DNA of 64,000 bases from assembly GCF_011305535.1 (NCBI RefSeq), contig NZ_CP049905.1:4400001-4464000 (forward strand), written 5' to 3'. The position numbers and the translations under genes were made by a program. Below, one piece after another: positions 1 to 8,399 of this stretch; the first letter of the stretch is position 1, and each line of letters opens with the position of its first letter. Source of the DNA: Diaphorobacter sp. HDW4B (GTDB taxonomy: Bacteria; Pseudomonadota; Gammaproteobacteria; Burkholderiales; Burkholderiaceae_C). The notes under the pieces were generated by a model. It was given only the letters and a program-made list of their open reading frames with translations. It searched no databases and had not been told where the DNA came from.

Positions 1-388
1 CGACCATCAGGGCCTGCTGTTCATAGAGAACGTGGGCAACCTCGTGTGCCCTGCGATGTGGGATCTGGGCGAGGCGGCGAAGGTGGCGATTCTCTCGGTG
101 ACCGAGGGCGAAGACAAGCCGCTCAAATACCCCGACATGTTTGCCGCTGCGCAGCTCATGCTGCTCAACAAGGTGGACCTGCTGCCGCATGTGAACTTCA
201 ATGTCGAGCGCTGCATCGAACTGGCGCGGCGCGTGAATCCGGGCATTCAGATTCTTCAGGTATCGGCAACGACAGGTGAGGGGTTGGATGCGTGGCTGCA
301 CTGGATCGAACATGCGATGGGAGCCGAGCACGAACACGGTCATGTTCACCATCACGGCCACCACCATCATCACGAGGCCGCGCAATGA
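1..388 (+). CDS. hypB: Hydrogenase nickel incorporation GTPase HypB (5' truncated by window edge)
   Basis: Only the C-terminal 128 residues are in the window. The reading frame is open from base 2 with no start codon visible. HypB is the GTPase/metallochaperone that delivers nickel to the large subunit of [NiFe]-hydrogenases in the cytoplasm. The visible part contains the family hallmark [13 protein letters not shown] and the downstream NKVDLLPH guanine-specificity segment. The protein ends in a histidine-rich tail, with 11 His in the last 20 residues. This is unusual in position, because HypB His stretches are normally N-terminal. The stop overlaps the hypF start by four bases (ATGA, 385-388), so translation is coupled. 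The family call is secure; the N-terminus cannot be judged. Confidence 0.95.
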   Translation, partial: DHQGLLFIENVGNLVCPAMWDLGEAAKVAILSVTEGEDKPLKYPDMFAAAQLMLLNKVDLLPHVNFNVERCIELARRVNPGIQILQVSATTGEGLDAWLHWIEHAMGAEHEHGHVHHHGHHHHHEAAQ

Positions 389-1509
389 CCACGCCGGTGC
401 TCGCGCTGGGCGCGTGGCTCAAGAATCGTGCGTGCTGGGTGGATGGCGAGGCAGTGCACTGGTCCGTGCTGCATGGCGATCTGCGCGATGTGGTGGCCTG
501 CACGGCGTTGGAAGCGTCTGCGCGTGAACTCGTGGAGCAGCATGGCAGGCCTTTGGCCATTGCGCACGATCTGCATCCTGACTTTCACAGCACACGGCTT
601 GCGCAGTCCTTGGCGGCCGAGTGGGACATTCCCGCCGTCGGCGTGCAGCACCACCACGCGCACATTGCCGGGGTGATGGCGGAGTTTGGCTGCAGCGGCT
701 CGGTGATCGGTCTGGCGCTCGATGGCGTCGGGTTGGGCGCCGACGGCACGGCTTGGGGCGGCGAATTGCTGCATGTGAGTCCCAACGGGTTCGAGCGGCT
801 CGGTCATCTTTGGCCGCTGGCCTTGCCCGGTGGCGATGTGGCGGCGCGCGAGCCGTGGCGCATGTTGGCATCTGCGCTGCATGCGATGGGGCGCGGCGAT
901 GAGATCGTCGCGCGCTCGCGTGCGATGGTGGGCGAGTCCGGCGCGCGCATGATTCAAAGTCTGCTGGATCGCCAACTGCTCAGCCCGATGACGACCAGTG
1001 CCGGGCGCTGGTTCGACGCGGCTGCGGCTGCGCTGGGTCTGGCACCCAAACAGCAGGCTGAGGCCGAAGCAGCGATTGCGCTGGAGACTGCTGCAACGCA
1101 GTTCAAACAAGCCATTCCAACGGATCGCGCGCAGATTACTGCAACGCGCGAAGGCGTGCTCGACGTGCGCCCGCTCGTGGCCGAGTTGCTGAATGCGCGG
1201 ACGGACGAGCAAGCCGTGTCGGAGGCTGCTGCATGGTTTCATCAGGCGCTGGCCGATGGTCTGGCGAACTGGGCTGCGAACGCGGCGGACCGTCATGGTT
1301 GCAGCACTGTCGTGCTCAGTGGCGGCTGTTTTTTTAATGAGTTGCTCAAGCGTCGCGTGCAGTTGCAGCTTGCGTTGCGCGGGCTGCGGGTGTTGTTGCC
1401 GCAATCGCATTCCTGCGGCGACGCGGGCATTGCGCTGGGGCAGGCGTGGGTTGCGGCGCGGCAGTTGCCGGTGCCGCAAAGGAACGAAAAGGAAGTCGTA
1501 TGTGCCTAG
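385..1509 (+). CDS. hypF: Short carbamoyltransferase HypF (Kae1-like domain only)
   Basis: HypF makes the thiocarbamate that becomes the cyanide ligands of the NiFe site. The 374-residue product is about half the usual length (about 750). It lacks the N-terminal acylphosphatase, zinc-finger and YrdC-like domains and keeps the C-terminal Kae1/carbamoyltransferase-like domain. Visible motifs are the metal-binding HHHAH around residue 89, [16 protein letters not shown], and LSGGCFFNE near the C-terminus. A naturally short HypF1 is known, as I recall, from the hyp1 set of Cupriavidus necator, so this is probably not decay. The start was chosen at the ATG overlapping the hypB stop; a longer upstream reading frame would run through hypB. 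It overlaps hypC by 10 bases. Confidence 0.9.
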   Translation: MTTPVLALGAWLKNRACWVDGEAVHWSVLHGDLRDVVACTALEASARELVEQHGRPLAIAHDLHPDFHSTRLAQSLAAEWDIPAVGVQHHHAHIAGVMAEFGCSGSVIGLALDGVGLGADGTAWGGELLHVSPNGFERLGHLWPLALPGGDVAAREPWRMLASALHAMGRGDEIVARSRAMVGESGARMIQSLLDRQLLSPMTTSAGRWFDAAAAALGLAPKQQAEAEAAIALETAATQFKQAIPTDRAQITATREGVLDVRPLVAELLNARTDEQAVSEAAAWFHQALADGLANWAANAADRHGCSTVVLSGGCFFNELLKRRVQLQLALRGLRVLLPQSHSCGDAGIALGQAWVAARQLPVPQRNEKEVVCA

Positions 1510-1745
1510 CCATTCCGGCGCGGATTGTGGAAATTCTGCAGGACGCGCGAGCCGTGGTCGATCTGGGCGGCATTCGCAAGAGCATCGACGTTTCGCTGGT
1601 CGGCGATGTGGCGCTCGATGAATATGTCGTCGTGCATGTGGGCTTCGCCATTGGCCGCATCGACCCCGAAGAGGCTGCGCGCACGCTGGCGCTGTTTGCC
1701 GAATTGAGCGAAAGCGAAAAAGAGAAAGCGCGGGCCGAGGCATGA
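1500..1745 (+). CDS. hypC: Hydrogenase assembly chaperone HypC/HupF
   Basis: This is an 81-residue small chaperone that shuttles the Fe(CN)2CO unit between HypD and the hydrogenase large-subunit precursor. It begins with the diagnostic MCLAIPARI, whose Cys2 is the essential ligand. The rest is the usual small beta-barrel sequence plus an acidic/lysine-rich C-terminal helix. The start lies 10 bases inside hypF and the stop overlaps hypD by four bases (ATGA), so it is one operon with tight translational coupling. A longer reading frame exists upstream, but MCLAIP is invariably the N-terminus in this family. Confidence 0.97.
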   Translation: MCLAIPARIVEILQDARAVVDLGGIRKSIDVSLVGDVALDEYVVVHVGFAIGRIDPEEAARTLALFAELSESEKEKARAEA

Positions 1746-2902
1746 AATACATAGACGAATTTCGCGATGGCGAACTGGCGCGGCAGATTGCGGTGCGCAT
1801 CGCGGCAGAAGCCAAGCCTGAGCGCAACTACAGCTTCATGGAGTTCTGCGGCGGCCACACGCATGCGATCTCGCGCTATGGCGTGGACAGTCTGCTGCCC
1901 GCCAACGTGCGCATGGTGCACGGCCCCGGCTGCCCCGTGTGCGTGCTGCCGATTGGCCGCATCGACATGGCGATCCGACTCGCGCTGGAGCACGATGCCA
2001 TCGTCTGCTGCTACGGCGATACGCTGCGTGTGCCCGCTTCCGACGGCCTCTCGCTGATGAAGGCGAAGGCGCGCGGTGGCGACATCCGCATGGTCTATTC
2101 ACCGTCCGATGCGCTCGCCATCGCGCGCGACAATCCGGCGCGCGAAGTGGTGTTCTTCGCCATCGGATTCGAGACCACCACGCCGCCCACCGCCGCCGCG
2201 ATTCGCAGTGCGCAGCAGCAGGGATTGAAGAACTTCAGCGTGCTGTGCTGCCATGTGCTCACGCCCGCGGCGATTGCGCATGTGCTCAATTCGCCCGAAG
2301 TGAAAAAATACGGCACTGTGCCGATCGACGGCTTTGTCGGTCCGGCGCATGTGAGCATCGTGATCGGCTCTGCGCCTTATGAACCGTTCGCGCAGGAATA
2401 CATGAAGCCGGTGGTGATCGCAGGCTTTGAACCGCTCGATGTGATGCAGGCGATTCTGATGTTGATCCGCCAGGTCAACGAAGGTCGCGCCGAGGTCGAG
2501 AACGAATTCACGCGTGCCGTCACGCGCGATGGCAACTGGATCGCCATCGATCTGATGGACGAGATATTCGAGCTGCGCGCGGCGTTTGAATGGCGTGGTC
2601 TGGGCGAGGTGCCTCTGTCCGCATTGCGCATCTGTGGCAAGTATGCCCAGTTCGATGCGGAGCGCCGTTTTCCGCTTGAATACGCCCCCGTTGCCGACAA
2701 CAAGGCCTGCGAATGCGGTGCGATTCTGCGCGGCGTGAAGCGGCCCACGGATTGCAAGATTTTCGGCACGGTGTGCACGCCCGAGAACCCGGTCGGCTCG
2801 TGCATGGTGTCCAGCGAAGGCGCATGTGCCGCGCATTATTCGTATGGTCGATTCAGGAGCATTCCTGTGGTGGCAGAGACAGTGACAGAGGCGGCAGCAT
2901 GA
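1742..2902 (+). CDS. hypD: Hydrogenase formation protein HypD
   Basis: This 386-residue [4Fe-4S] protein forms the scaffold with HypC on which cyanide and CO are attached to iron. Conserved motifs seen are CGGHTHAI (Cys36), GPGCPVC (Cys64 and Cys67), the FAIGFETTTPPTA segment, and a C-terminal cysteine cluster with PENPVGSCMVSSEGACAA that binds the cluster. Length is normal for the family. It is coupled on both sides by ATGA overlaps, with hypC before it and hypE after it. Confidence 0.97.
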   Translation: MKYIDEFRDGELARQIAVRIAAEAKPERNYSFMEFCGGHTHAISRYGVDSLLPANVRMVHGPGCPVCVLPIGRIDMAIRLALEHDAIVCCYGDTLRVPASDGLSLMKAKARGGDIRMVYSPSDALAIARDNPAREVVFFAIGFETTTPPTAAAIRSAQQQGLKNFSVLCCHVLTPAAIAHVLNSPEVKKYGTVPIDGFVGPAHVSIVIGSAPYEPFAQEYMKPVVIAGFEPLDVMQAILMLIRQVNEGRAEVENEFTRAVTRDGNWIAIDLMDEIFELRAAFEWRGLGEVPLSALRICGKYAQFDAERRFPLEYAPVADNKACECGAILRGVKRPTDCKIFGTVCTPENPVGSCMVSSEGACAAHYSYGRFRSIPVVAETVTEAAA

Positions 2903-3996
2903 GCGACAACGTGATGGATGAAGCAGTCACCGCGAGCACGGTGAAGAAGAGCTACGTGCGTCCTCTCGATTTCAAGAACGGCCGGGTGGACATGAACCAC
3001 GGCGCGGGCGGGCGGGCCGCCTCGCAACTCATCGAGGAACTGTTCGTCAAGGCGTTCGACAACGAACTGCTCAGGCAGGGCAACGACGGCGCGGTGTTTG
3101 CACCGCCCGCGTTGCCTGCGGGCGCAAGGCTGGTGATGGCGACGGACGCGCATGTGGTCTCGCCATTGTTTTTCCCGGGTGGTGACGTGGGTTGCCTGTC
3201 GGTGCACGGCACGGTCAACGATCTGGCCATGTCGGGCGCGAAGCCGCTGTACCTGACGGCGAGCTTCATCCTTGAAGAAGGCTTTGCGCTGGCCGATCTC
3301 AAACGCGTGGTCGAGTCCATGGCCGCTGCCGCGCGGGACGCGGGCGTGCCCATCGTGACCGGCGACACCAAGGTGGTCGAGCGCGGCAAGGGCGATGGTG
3401 TGTTCATCAGCACCACGGGCTTGGGTGTGGTTGCTCCGGACGTCGATATCGGCGGTGCGAACGCGCGTGCGGGCGATGTGATCTTGCTGTCGGGCACCGT
3501 GGGCGAGCATGGCGTGGCCGTGCTGTCGCAGCGCGAATCGCTGCAGTTCGAGACCAGCATTGCATCCGACACCGCCGCATTGCATGAACTGGTGGCGGCC
3601 ATGCTCGCCGCTGCGCCCGGCGCGGTGCGCGTGCTGCGCGATCCCACGCGTGGAGGCTTGGCCACCACGCTCAACGAAATCGCGCGCCAGTCGGGCGTGG
3701 GCATGGTGCTGGAGGAAGCCCAGATTCCCGTGCTGCCGCAGGTCGATGCGGCGTGCGAATTGCTGGGCCTCGATCCGCTCTACATCGCCAACGAAGGCAA
3801 GCTGATTGCGGTCTGCGCGCCCGAGCAGGCAGCCGCCGTGCTGGCGGCGATGCGCGCGCATCCGCTGGGAGCGAAGGCCGAGCGCATCGGCGTGGTGACC
3901 GAAGATCCGCACCACTTCGTGCAGATGAACACGCGCTTTGGTGGTCGCCGCATGGTCGATTGGTTGAGCGGCGAGCAACTGCCTCGCATCTGTTGA
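2899..3996 (+). CDS. hypE: Carbamoyl dehydratase HypE
   Basis: HypE takes the carbamoyl group from HypF onto its C-terminal cysteine and dehydrates it with ATP to thiocyanate, the CN donor. The 365-residue product ends exactly in PRIC, the essential carboxy-terminal Cys. It carries the PurM-like ATP-binding pattern (MNHGAGGRAASQLIEELF, then GNDGAVF and TGDTKVVERGKGDG). The start was set at the ATG overlapping the hypD stop. An open frame continues further upstream but is shadow sequence inside hypD. It is the last gene of the hyp block; 155 bases separate it from hoxA. Confidence 0.96.
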   Translation: MSDNVMDEAVTASTVKKSYVRPLDFKNGRVDMNHGAGGRAASQLIEELFVKAFDNELLRQGNDGAVFAPPALPAGARLVMATDAHVVSPLFFPGGDVGCLSVHGTVNDLAMSGAKPLYLTASFILEEGFALADLKRVVESMAAAARDAGVPIVTGDTKVVERGKGDGVFISTTGLGVVAPDVDIGGANARAGDVILLSGTVGEHGVAVLSQRESLQFETSIASDTAALHELVAAMLAAAPGAVRVLRDPTRGGLATTLNEIARQSGVGMVLEEAQIPVLPQVDAACELLGLDPLYIANEGKLIAVCAPEQAAAVLAAMRAHPLGAKAERIGVVTEDPHHFVQMNTRFGGRRMVDWLSGEQLPRIC

Positions 3997-4151
3997 AGTC
4001 TTGCTTGCGCTGCGCGTTGATTACAATCGGTTGCATTGGCCTGATGGCCTGGAAATGAACACTTTCGGCAGTCATCGCGCATGCAGCAGCTTTTTTCGAC
4101 ACAACGGTTGGCAAGTCTTCTCCATCGCATGAAGAAGCAGGGCTGCGCACC

Positions 4152-5615
4152 ATGCTGATGGACGATCTGCCGGACCTGCCCACCGTGCTGGTGGTGGACG
4201 ACGAGGTGCGCTCGCAGGATGCGATCCGGCGCACGCTCGATGAAGATTTTCAGGTGCTCACGGCCGGCGGCGCGGACGAGGCGCGCGTGCATTTCGAGCG
4301 CCAGAGCATTCAGGTGATTCTGTGCGACCAGCGCATGCCGGGCGTCACCGGTGTGGAGTTTCTGAAAGAAGTGCGCGAGCGCTGGCCCGACACGGTGCGC
4401 ATCGTGATCTCGGGCTACACCGATTCGCAGGACATCATCGCGGGCATCAACGACGCGGGCATCTACCAGTACATCCTCAAGCCGTGGGTGCCCGACCATC
4501 TGCTGCGCACCGTGCGCGACGCCGTCGATGCGCAGGGCCTGCAGCGCGGCATGAGCCAGCTCGACATGGAGCTGCGCACCAGCACGCCGCAACTGCGCCA
4601 GCGCATGCAGGCCAAGCTGGAGCAGGCGCGCAGCGTGTTCGACTTCGACCGCATCGAGCGCGGTGCAGGCAGTCCGCTCAACGCCGTGTGCGCGATGGCC
4701 GAGAAGGTCGCGCGCTACGACCTGTCGGTGCTGGTGTTGGGCGAATCGGGCGTGGGCAAGGAGCTGATCGCGCGTGCGATTCACTACGCCAGCCCACGCG
4801 CGTCGGGCGCTTTCGTGGTCGAAAACTGTGCAGCGATTCCCGACACGCTGATCGAATCCGAACTGTTCGGCTACCGGCGTGGCGCATTCACGGGCGCCTA
4901 TGAAGACCGCCCAGGCCTGTTCCAACGTGCGAGCGGCGGCACGCTTTTTCTCGATGAAATCGGTGAGACCTCGCCCGCATTTCAGGTGCGTTTGCTGCGC
5001 GCCTTGCAGGAAGGCGAAGTGCGGCCGATTGGCGCGCAGCGGCCCGTTTCAGTGAACGTGCGCGTGATTGCCGCCACGCACCGCGACCTGGAGCAGCGCG
5101 TGCGCGAAGGGCTGTTCCGCGAGGACTTGTATTACCGCATCTCGGGCATCAGCCTGACCGTGCCGCCGCTGCGCGAACGCAGTGGCGACATCGAATCGAT
5201 TGCGACCAAGCTGGTGCGTGAAGTGAGCCAGGAACTGGGCTGCCCCGGTGCCACGCTGAGCCGCGAGGCGCTGTCGTGCCTGATGACTTATCCATGGCCC
5301 GGCAATGTGCGCGAGTTGCGCAACGAAATTGCGCGTGCGATTGCGCTCAGCGATGGTGGCGAACTGCCTGCGACCGCGTTCTCCGCGCGCGTGCTGCAAG
5401 GCCAGACGGGGCGCGCTGCTGCGGCGTCATCGACGGGCGGAGCCACCTTGCCGCAGACCGGCACACTGGGTGACCGGCTCGACGCCATCGAGGCCATGGT
5501 GTTGCGCGAGACCTTGCTGAACCATCGTTGGAACAAGACGCGCGTAGCCAAGGAACTGGGCCTGTCGCGCGTGGGGCTGCGCGCCAAGATGCAGCGCTTT
5601 GGTTTGGAGAACTGA
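4152..5615 (+). CDS. hoxA: Hydrogenase operon sigma54-dependent response regulator HoxA
   Basis: This 487-residue NtrC-type activator resembles HoxA/HupR, which switches on hydrogenase promoters with RpoN. The receiver domain spans residues 10-130 with acidic pair D16/D17, presumed phospho-site D59 (ILCDQRMPG) and K110. The AAA+ domain has Walker A GESGVGKE (197-204), the sigma54-contacting GAFTGA (244-249) and Walker B GGTLFLDEIG (262-271). A Fis-type helix-turn-helix occupies about 455-483. In C. necator, HoxA is active unphosphorylated and is switched off by the HoxJ kinase; I see no hoxJ here. A possible -10 (TACAAT, 4022-4027) lies in the spacer after hypE. Met3 is an alternative start. 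The gap to hoxB is six bases. Confidence 0.94.
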   Translation: MLMDDLPDLPTVLVVDDEVRSQDAIRRTLDEDFQVLTAGGADEARVHFERQSIQVILCDQRMPGVTGVEFLKEVRERWPDTVRIVISGYTDSQDIIAGINDAGIYQYILKPWVPDHLLRTVRDAVDAQGLQRGMSQLDMELRTSTPQLRQRMQAKLEQARSVFDFDRIERGAGSPLNAVCAMAEKVARYDLSVLVLGESGVGKELIARAIHYASPRASGAFVVENCAAIPDTLIESELFGYRRGAFTGAYEDRPGLFQRASGGTLFLDEIGETSPAFQVRLLRALQEGEVRPIGAQRPVSVNVRVIAATHRDLEQRVREGLFREDLYYRISGISLTVPPLRERSGDIESIATKLVREVSQELGCPGATLSREALSCLMTYPWPGNVRELRNEIARAIALSDGGELPATAFSARVLQGQTGRAAAASSTGGATLPQTGTLGDRLDAIEAMVLRETLLNHRWNKTRVAKELGLSRVGLRAKMQRFGLEN

Positions 5616-5621
5616 TAGCCC

Positions 5622-6635
5622 ATGAAAACAGGTGAGCCGTTCAATGTGCTCTGGCTGCAATCCGGCGGCTGCGGTGGTTGCAGCATGTCGCTGCTGTGCG
5701 CGGACACGACGGATTTTCACGGCCAACTGCGCGACGCGGGCATTCATCTGCTGTGGCATCCCAGCCTGTCGCTTGAATCGGGCGACGAACTGCAGGACTT
5801 GCTCGCGCGCGCACTCGATGGCCGCGTGCAGGTGAATGCGTTGTGCATCGAGGGCGCGTTGCTGCGTGGGCCGAATGGAACGGGCCGTTTTCACGTGCTT
5901 GCGGGCACGGGCATTCCCATGATCGACTGGGTGCGCAAGCTCGCGGGCGTGGCGCAGCATGTGGTGGCGGTGGGCAGTTGTGCGGCCTGGGGCGGCATCA
6001 CGGCGGGCGCGAGCAATCCCACCGATGCCTGCGGCCTGCAATATGAGGACGACCGTATCGGCGGCCTGCTGGGCGCGGATTTCCGTTCGCGCTCCGGCAT
6101 GCCGGTCATCAACATTGCGGGCTGCCCGACGCATCCCGGTTGGGTGTTGGAAAGCCTGATGGCGCTGGCTGCCGACATGCTGCAGGCGCAGGATCTGGAT
6201 CCGCTCGCGCGCCCGCGTTTCTATGCCGATCATCTCGTGCATCACGGCTGCACGCGCAACGAGTTTTATGAATTCAAGGCCAGCGCGGAGCAGCCATCCG
6301 ACCGTGGCTGCATGATGGAACACATGGGCTGCAAGGGCACACAAGTGCATGCGGATTGCAATACCCGGCTGTGGAACGGCGAGGGCTCTTGCACGCGTGG
6401 TGGCTATGCCTGTATTGCCTGCACCGAGCCGGGTTTTCAGGAGCCGGGTCATGCGTTTGGACATACGCCGAAGGTGGCGGGCATTCCGATCGGCTTGCCG
6501 ACCGACATGCCCAAGGCGTGGTTTGTGGCGCTGGCTTCGCTGTCCAAATCGGCCACGCCCAAGCGGGTCAAAGCCAATGCCACCGCAGACCATTTGGTGA
6601 TGACCCCCGCAGTCCGTAAAACGCGGCTCAGATAA
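5622..6635 (+). CDS. hoxB: Regulatory (H2-sensing) [NiFe]-hydrogenase small subunit HoxB/HupU
   Basis: This is the small, FeS-cluster subunit of the cytoplasmic H2 sensor that controls hydrogenase synthesis. The 337-residue product has no Tat signal peptide, which distinguishes it from membrane-bound uptake hydrogenase small subunits. Cluster ligands are visible in SGGCGGCSMS (Cys17, Cys20), VGSCAAWGG, AGCPTHPGW, HHGCTRNEFYEF, EHMGCKG and the Cys-rich stretch CNTRLWNGEGSCTRGGYACI. The C-terminus (LPTDMPKAWFVALASLSKSATPKR) matches known HoxB, so the gene is complete. It follows hoxA by six bases. Unusually, 263 non-coding bases separate it from hoxC, where a short or overlapping junction is normal. 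Confidence 0.95.
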   Translation: MKTGEPFNVLWLQSGGCGGCSMSLLCADTTDFHGQLRDAGIHLLWHPSLSLESGDELQDLLARALDGRVQVNALCIEGALLRGPNGTGRFHVLAGTGIPMIDWVRKLAGVAQHVVAVGSCAAWGGITAGASNPTDACGLQYEDDRIGGLLGADFRSRSGMPVINIAGCPTHPGWVLESLMALAADMLQAQDLDPLARPRFYADHLVHHGCTRNEFYEFKASAEQPSDRGCMMEHMGCKGTQVHADCNTRLWNGEGSCTRGGYACIACTEPGFQEPGHAFGHTPKVAGIPIGLPTDMPKAWFVALASLSKSATPKRVKANATADHLVMTPAVRKTRLR

Positions 6636-6898
6636 ATGGGGTGTATTGATTTTTTCGACTCTTTTATACGAAACCTTTGGCTTCGATTGGCTACTCTTGC
6701 GGAGGCGCCGATACGGGGCCTGATCCTTCGTTGTGCCTCCTTGCCGTACGAGAGTACTGTCTGCGTCGGCAGCGCCTCGTCTCAGGCCCCGTCTCGGCGT
6801 TGTGGCTGGTGATTCGAGTGCTCGTTTTACTTCGCAGGCCCGTTGTTGGGGGCGTTGGAGGTGCTTTGTTTTTGCTGAAAATTTAGGATAGTTTCTGC
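6636..6898 (+). other. Structured non-coding spacer between hoxB and hoxC
   Basis: No convincing gene lies here; a 69-codon open frame at 6677-6886 has no family features. The spacer is rich in inverted repeats. Bases 6706-6723 pair with 6782-6799 (17 of 18 positions complementary), enclosing about 58 bases. Inside that, TGCCG (6742-6746) can pair with CGGCA (6767-6771). A GTAC stem is closed by a GAGA loop of the GNRA type (6746-6757), and this alternates with the former. A smaller hairpin sits at 6669-6685 (CGAAACC-TTT-GGCTTCG, one mismatch). The composition differs from the flanking genes. It could be a dispersed repeat, a MITE-like insert or a structured RNA within the hoxBC transcript. 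Confidence 0.6.
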
Positions 6899-8365
6899 AT
6901 GGCGCGTTTGTTGGTGGGCCCATTCAATCGGGTAGAAGGTGATCTCGAAGTCTCGCTCGACATTCGCGCGGGGCGGGTTCAGCGCGCGCAGGTCAATGCC
7001 ACCATGTACCGTGGTTTCGAGCAGATTCTGCAGGGCAAGCTGCCTACCGATGCGTTGGTCTATGTGCCGCGCATCTGCGGCATCTGCTCGGTTTCGCAGT
7101 CGGTCGCAAGCGCCAAGGCGCTGGCCGATCTGGCGGGCATCACCATGCCGGCCAACGGTCTGCATGTGAGCAATCTGATGCTGGCCACCGAGAACTTGGC
7201 CGATCACCTCACGCACTTCTATCTGTTCTTCATGCCGGATTTCACGCGCGGGGTTTATGCATCGCGCCCATGGCATGCAGAGGCCGTGCGTCGCTTTGCG
7301 CCCAGCACCGGCGAGCAGACGCGCGAAGCGATTGCCGCGCGCCAGCGCTGGTTCACCTTGCTGGGCACACTGGGCGGCAAGTGGCCGCACACGCAAAGCA
7401 TCGAACCCGGCGGCAGCTCGCGCGCGGTGGATCAGGCCGAGCGCATTCGGCTGCTGTCCAAGCTGCGCGAGTTTCGTGCGTTTCTGGAGCGGCATCTGTT
7501 TGCTGCGCCGCTTGAAGCCATCGCTGCGATGCGGTCGCTCGACGAACTGTGGGCCTGGCACGATGCCGCTCCGAACACCGGCGACTTCCGCCTGTTTCTG
7601 ACCTGCGCACGCGATCTTGATCTGCAACTCCTCGGTCCCGGACCGGGTCTTTATCTGAGCTTTGGTGCCTATGCCCAACCGGGCCACTCATCATCGCCTC
7701 ACGCTTTGGCCTCAGGCGTATGGCGCAGCGCGACACAAAGTCTGGTCGAGCCCGACGCGCTTTCCATCACCGAAGACGCCACCCACGCCTGGCTCGAAGA
7801 CGCCGCCATGCCGCTGCATCCCCTGCAAGGCATGACCGTGCCAAACGCCGATAAGGCCGGAGCCTACACATGGAACAAGGCCCCGCGACTGGCCGGTGAA
7901 GTGGTGGAGACAGGTGCCATCGCCCGCCAGTTGGCATCCCGCCATCCCCTGGTTCACGACGCTGTTGCCCAGCACGGCGGCTGCGTGCTCACCCGCGTGA
8001 TCGCCCGTGTGCTGGAGTTGGCCTTGGTCGTGCCGATGATGGAATCGTGGTTGAAGGCCCTGCAACCCGGAGAGCCTTACTTCAACGCCTTCCAACTGCC
8101 CGACGAAGGCGTAGGCATGGGCCTGAGCGAAGCCGCGCGCGGTGCGCTCGGCCATTGGTTGGTCGTGAAAAACGGCCGCATCGCCAACTACCAGATCGTT
8201 GCGCCTACCAGTTGGAATTTCTCCCCGCGCGATGCGGGCGGTACGCCGGGGGCCTTGGAAAAAGCGTTGGAAGGCGCGCCTGTGCTGGCCGGGGAGAAGT
8301 CACCCGTGGCCGTGCAGCACATTGTTCGGTCGTTTGATCCTTGTATGGTTTGTACGGTGCATTGA
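6899..8365 (+). CDS. hoxC: Regulatory (H2-sensing) [NiFe]-hydrogenase large subunit HoxC/HupV
   Basis: This 488-residue large subunit carries the NiFe site of the H2 sensor. N-terminal ligands are in RICGICS (Cys60, Cys63) and C-terminal ligands in DPCMVCTVH (Cys482, Cys485), ending at His488. There is no C-terminal extension after the final His, as in known regulatory hydrogenases, so no endopeptidase maturation is expected. It still needs the Hyp machinery encoded just upstream. The upstream ribosome binding site is weak (AGGATAG about ten bases before the ATG). In C. necator hoxC is followed by hoxJ; here the next gene is a convergent ATPase 35 bases away. Confidence 0.95.
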   Translation: MARLLVGPFNRVEGDLEVSLDIRAGRVQRAQVNATMYRGFEQILQGKLPTDALVYVPRICGICSVSQSVASAKALADLAGITMPANGLHVSNLMLATENLADHLTHFYLFFMPDFTRGVYASRPWHAEAVRRFAPSTGEQTREAIAARQRWFTLLGTLGGKWPHTQSIEPGGSSRAVDQAERIRLLSKLREFRAFLERHLFAAPLEAIAAMRSLDELWAWHDAAPNTGDFRLFLTCARDLDLQLLGPGPGLYLSFGAYAQPGHSSSPHALASGVWRSATQSLVEPDALSITEDATHAWLEDAAMPLHPLQGMTVPNADKAGAYTWNKAPRLAGEVVETGAIARQLASRHPLVHDAVAQHGGCVLTRVIARVLELALVVPMMESWLKALQPGEPYFNAFQLPDEGVGMGLSEAARGALGHWLVVKNGRIANYQIVAPTSWNFSPRDAGGTPGALEKALEGAPVLAGEKSPVAVQHIVRSFDPCMVCTVH

Positions 8366-8399
8366 TTGCTATGAGCGAAGCAATACCGCTTCCTATGCA

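Noticed and set aside
5427-6923. 498-codon open frame on the minus strand
   Set aside because: It runs antisense across hoxB and the hoxBC spacer. The translation is Arg/Ala-rich without motifs, while hoxB is clearly real.
8345-8395. ATTGCT...AGCAAT hairpin after hoxC as a terminator
   Set aside because: The stem is only six pairs with no T-run on either strand. It may be chance, so it is not listed as a feature.
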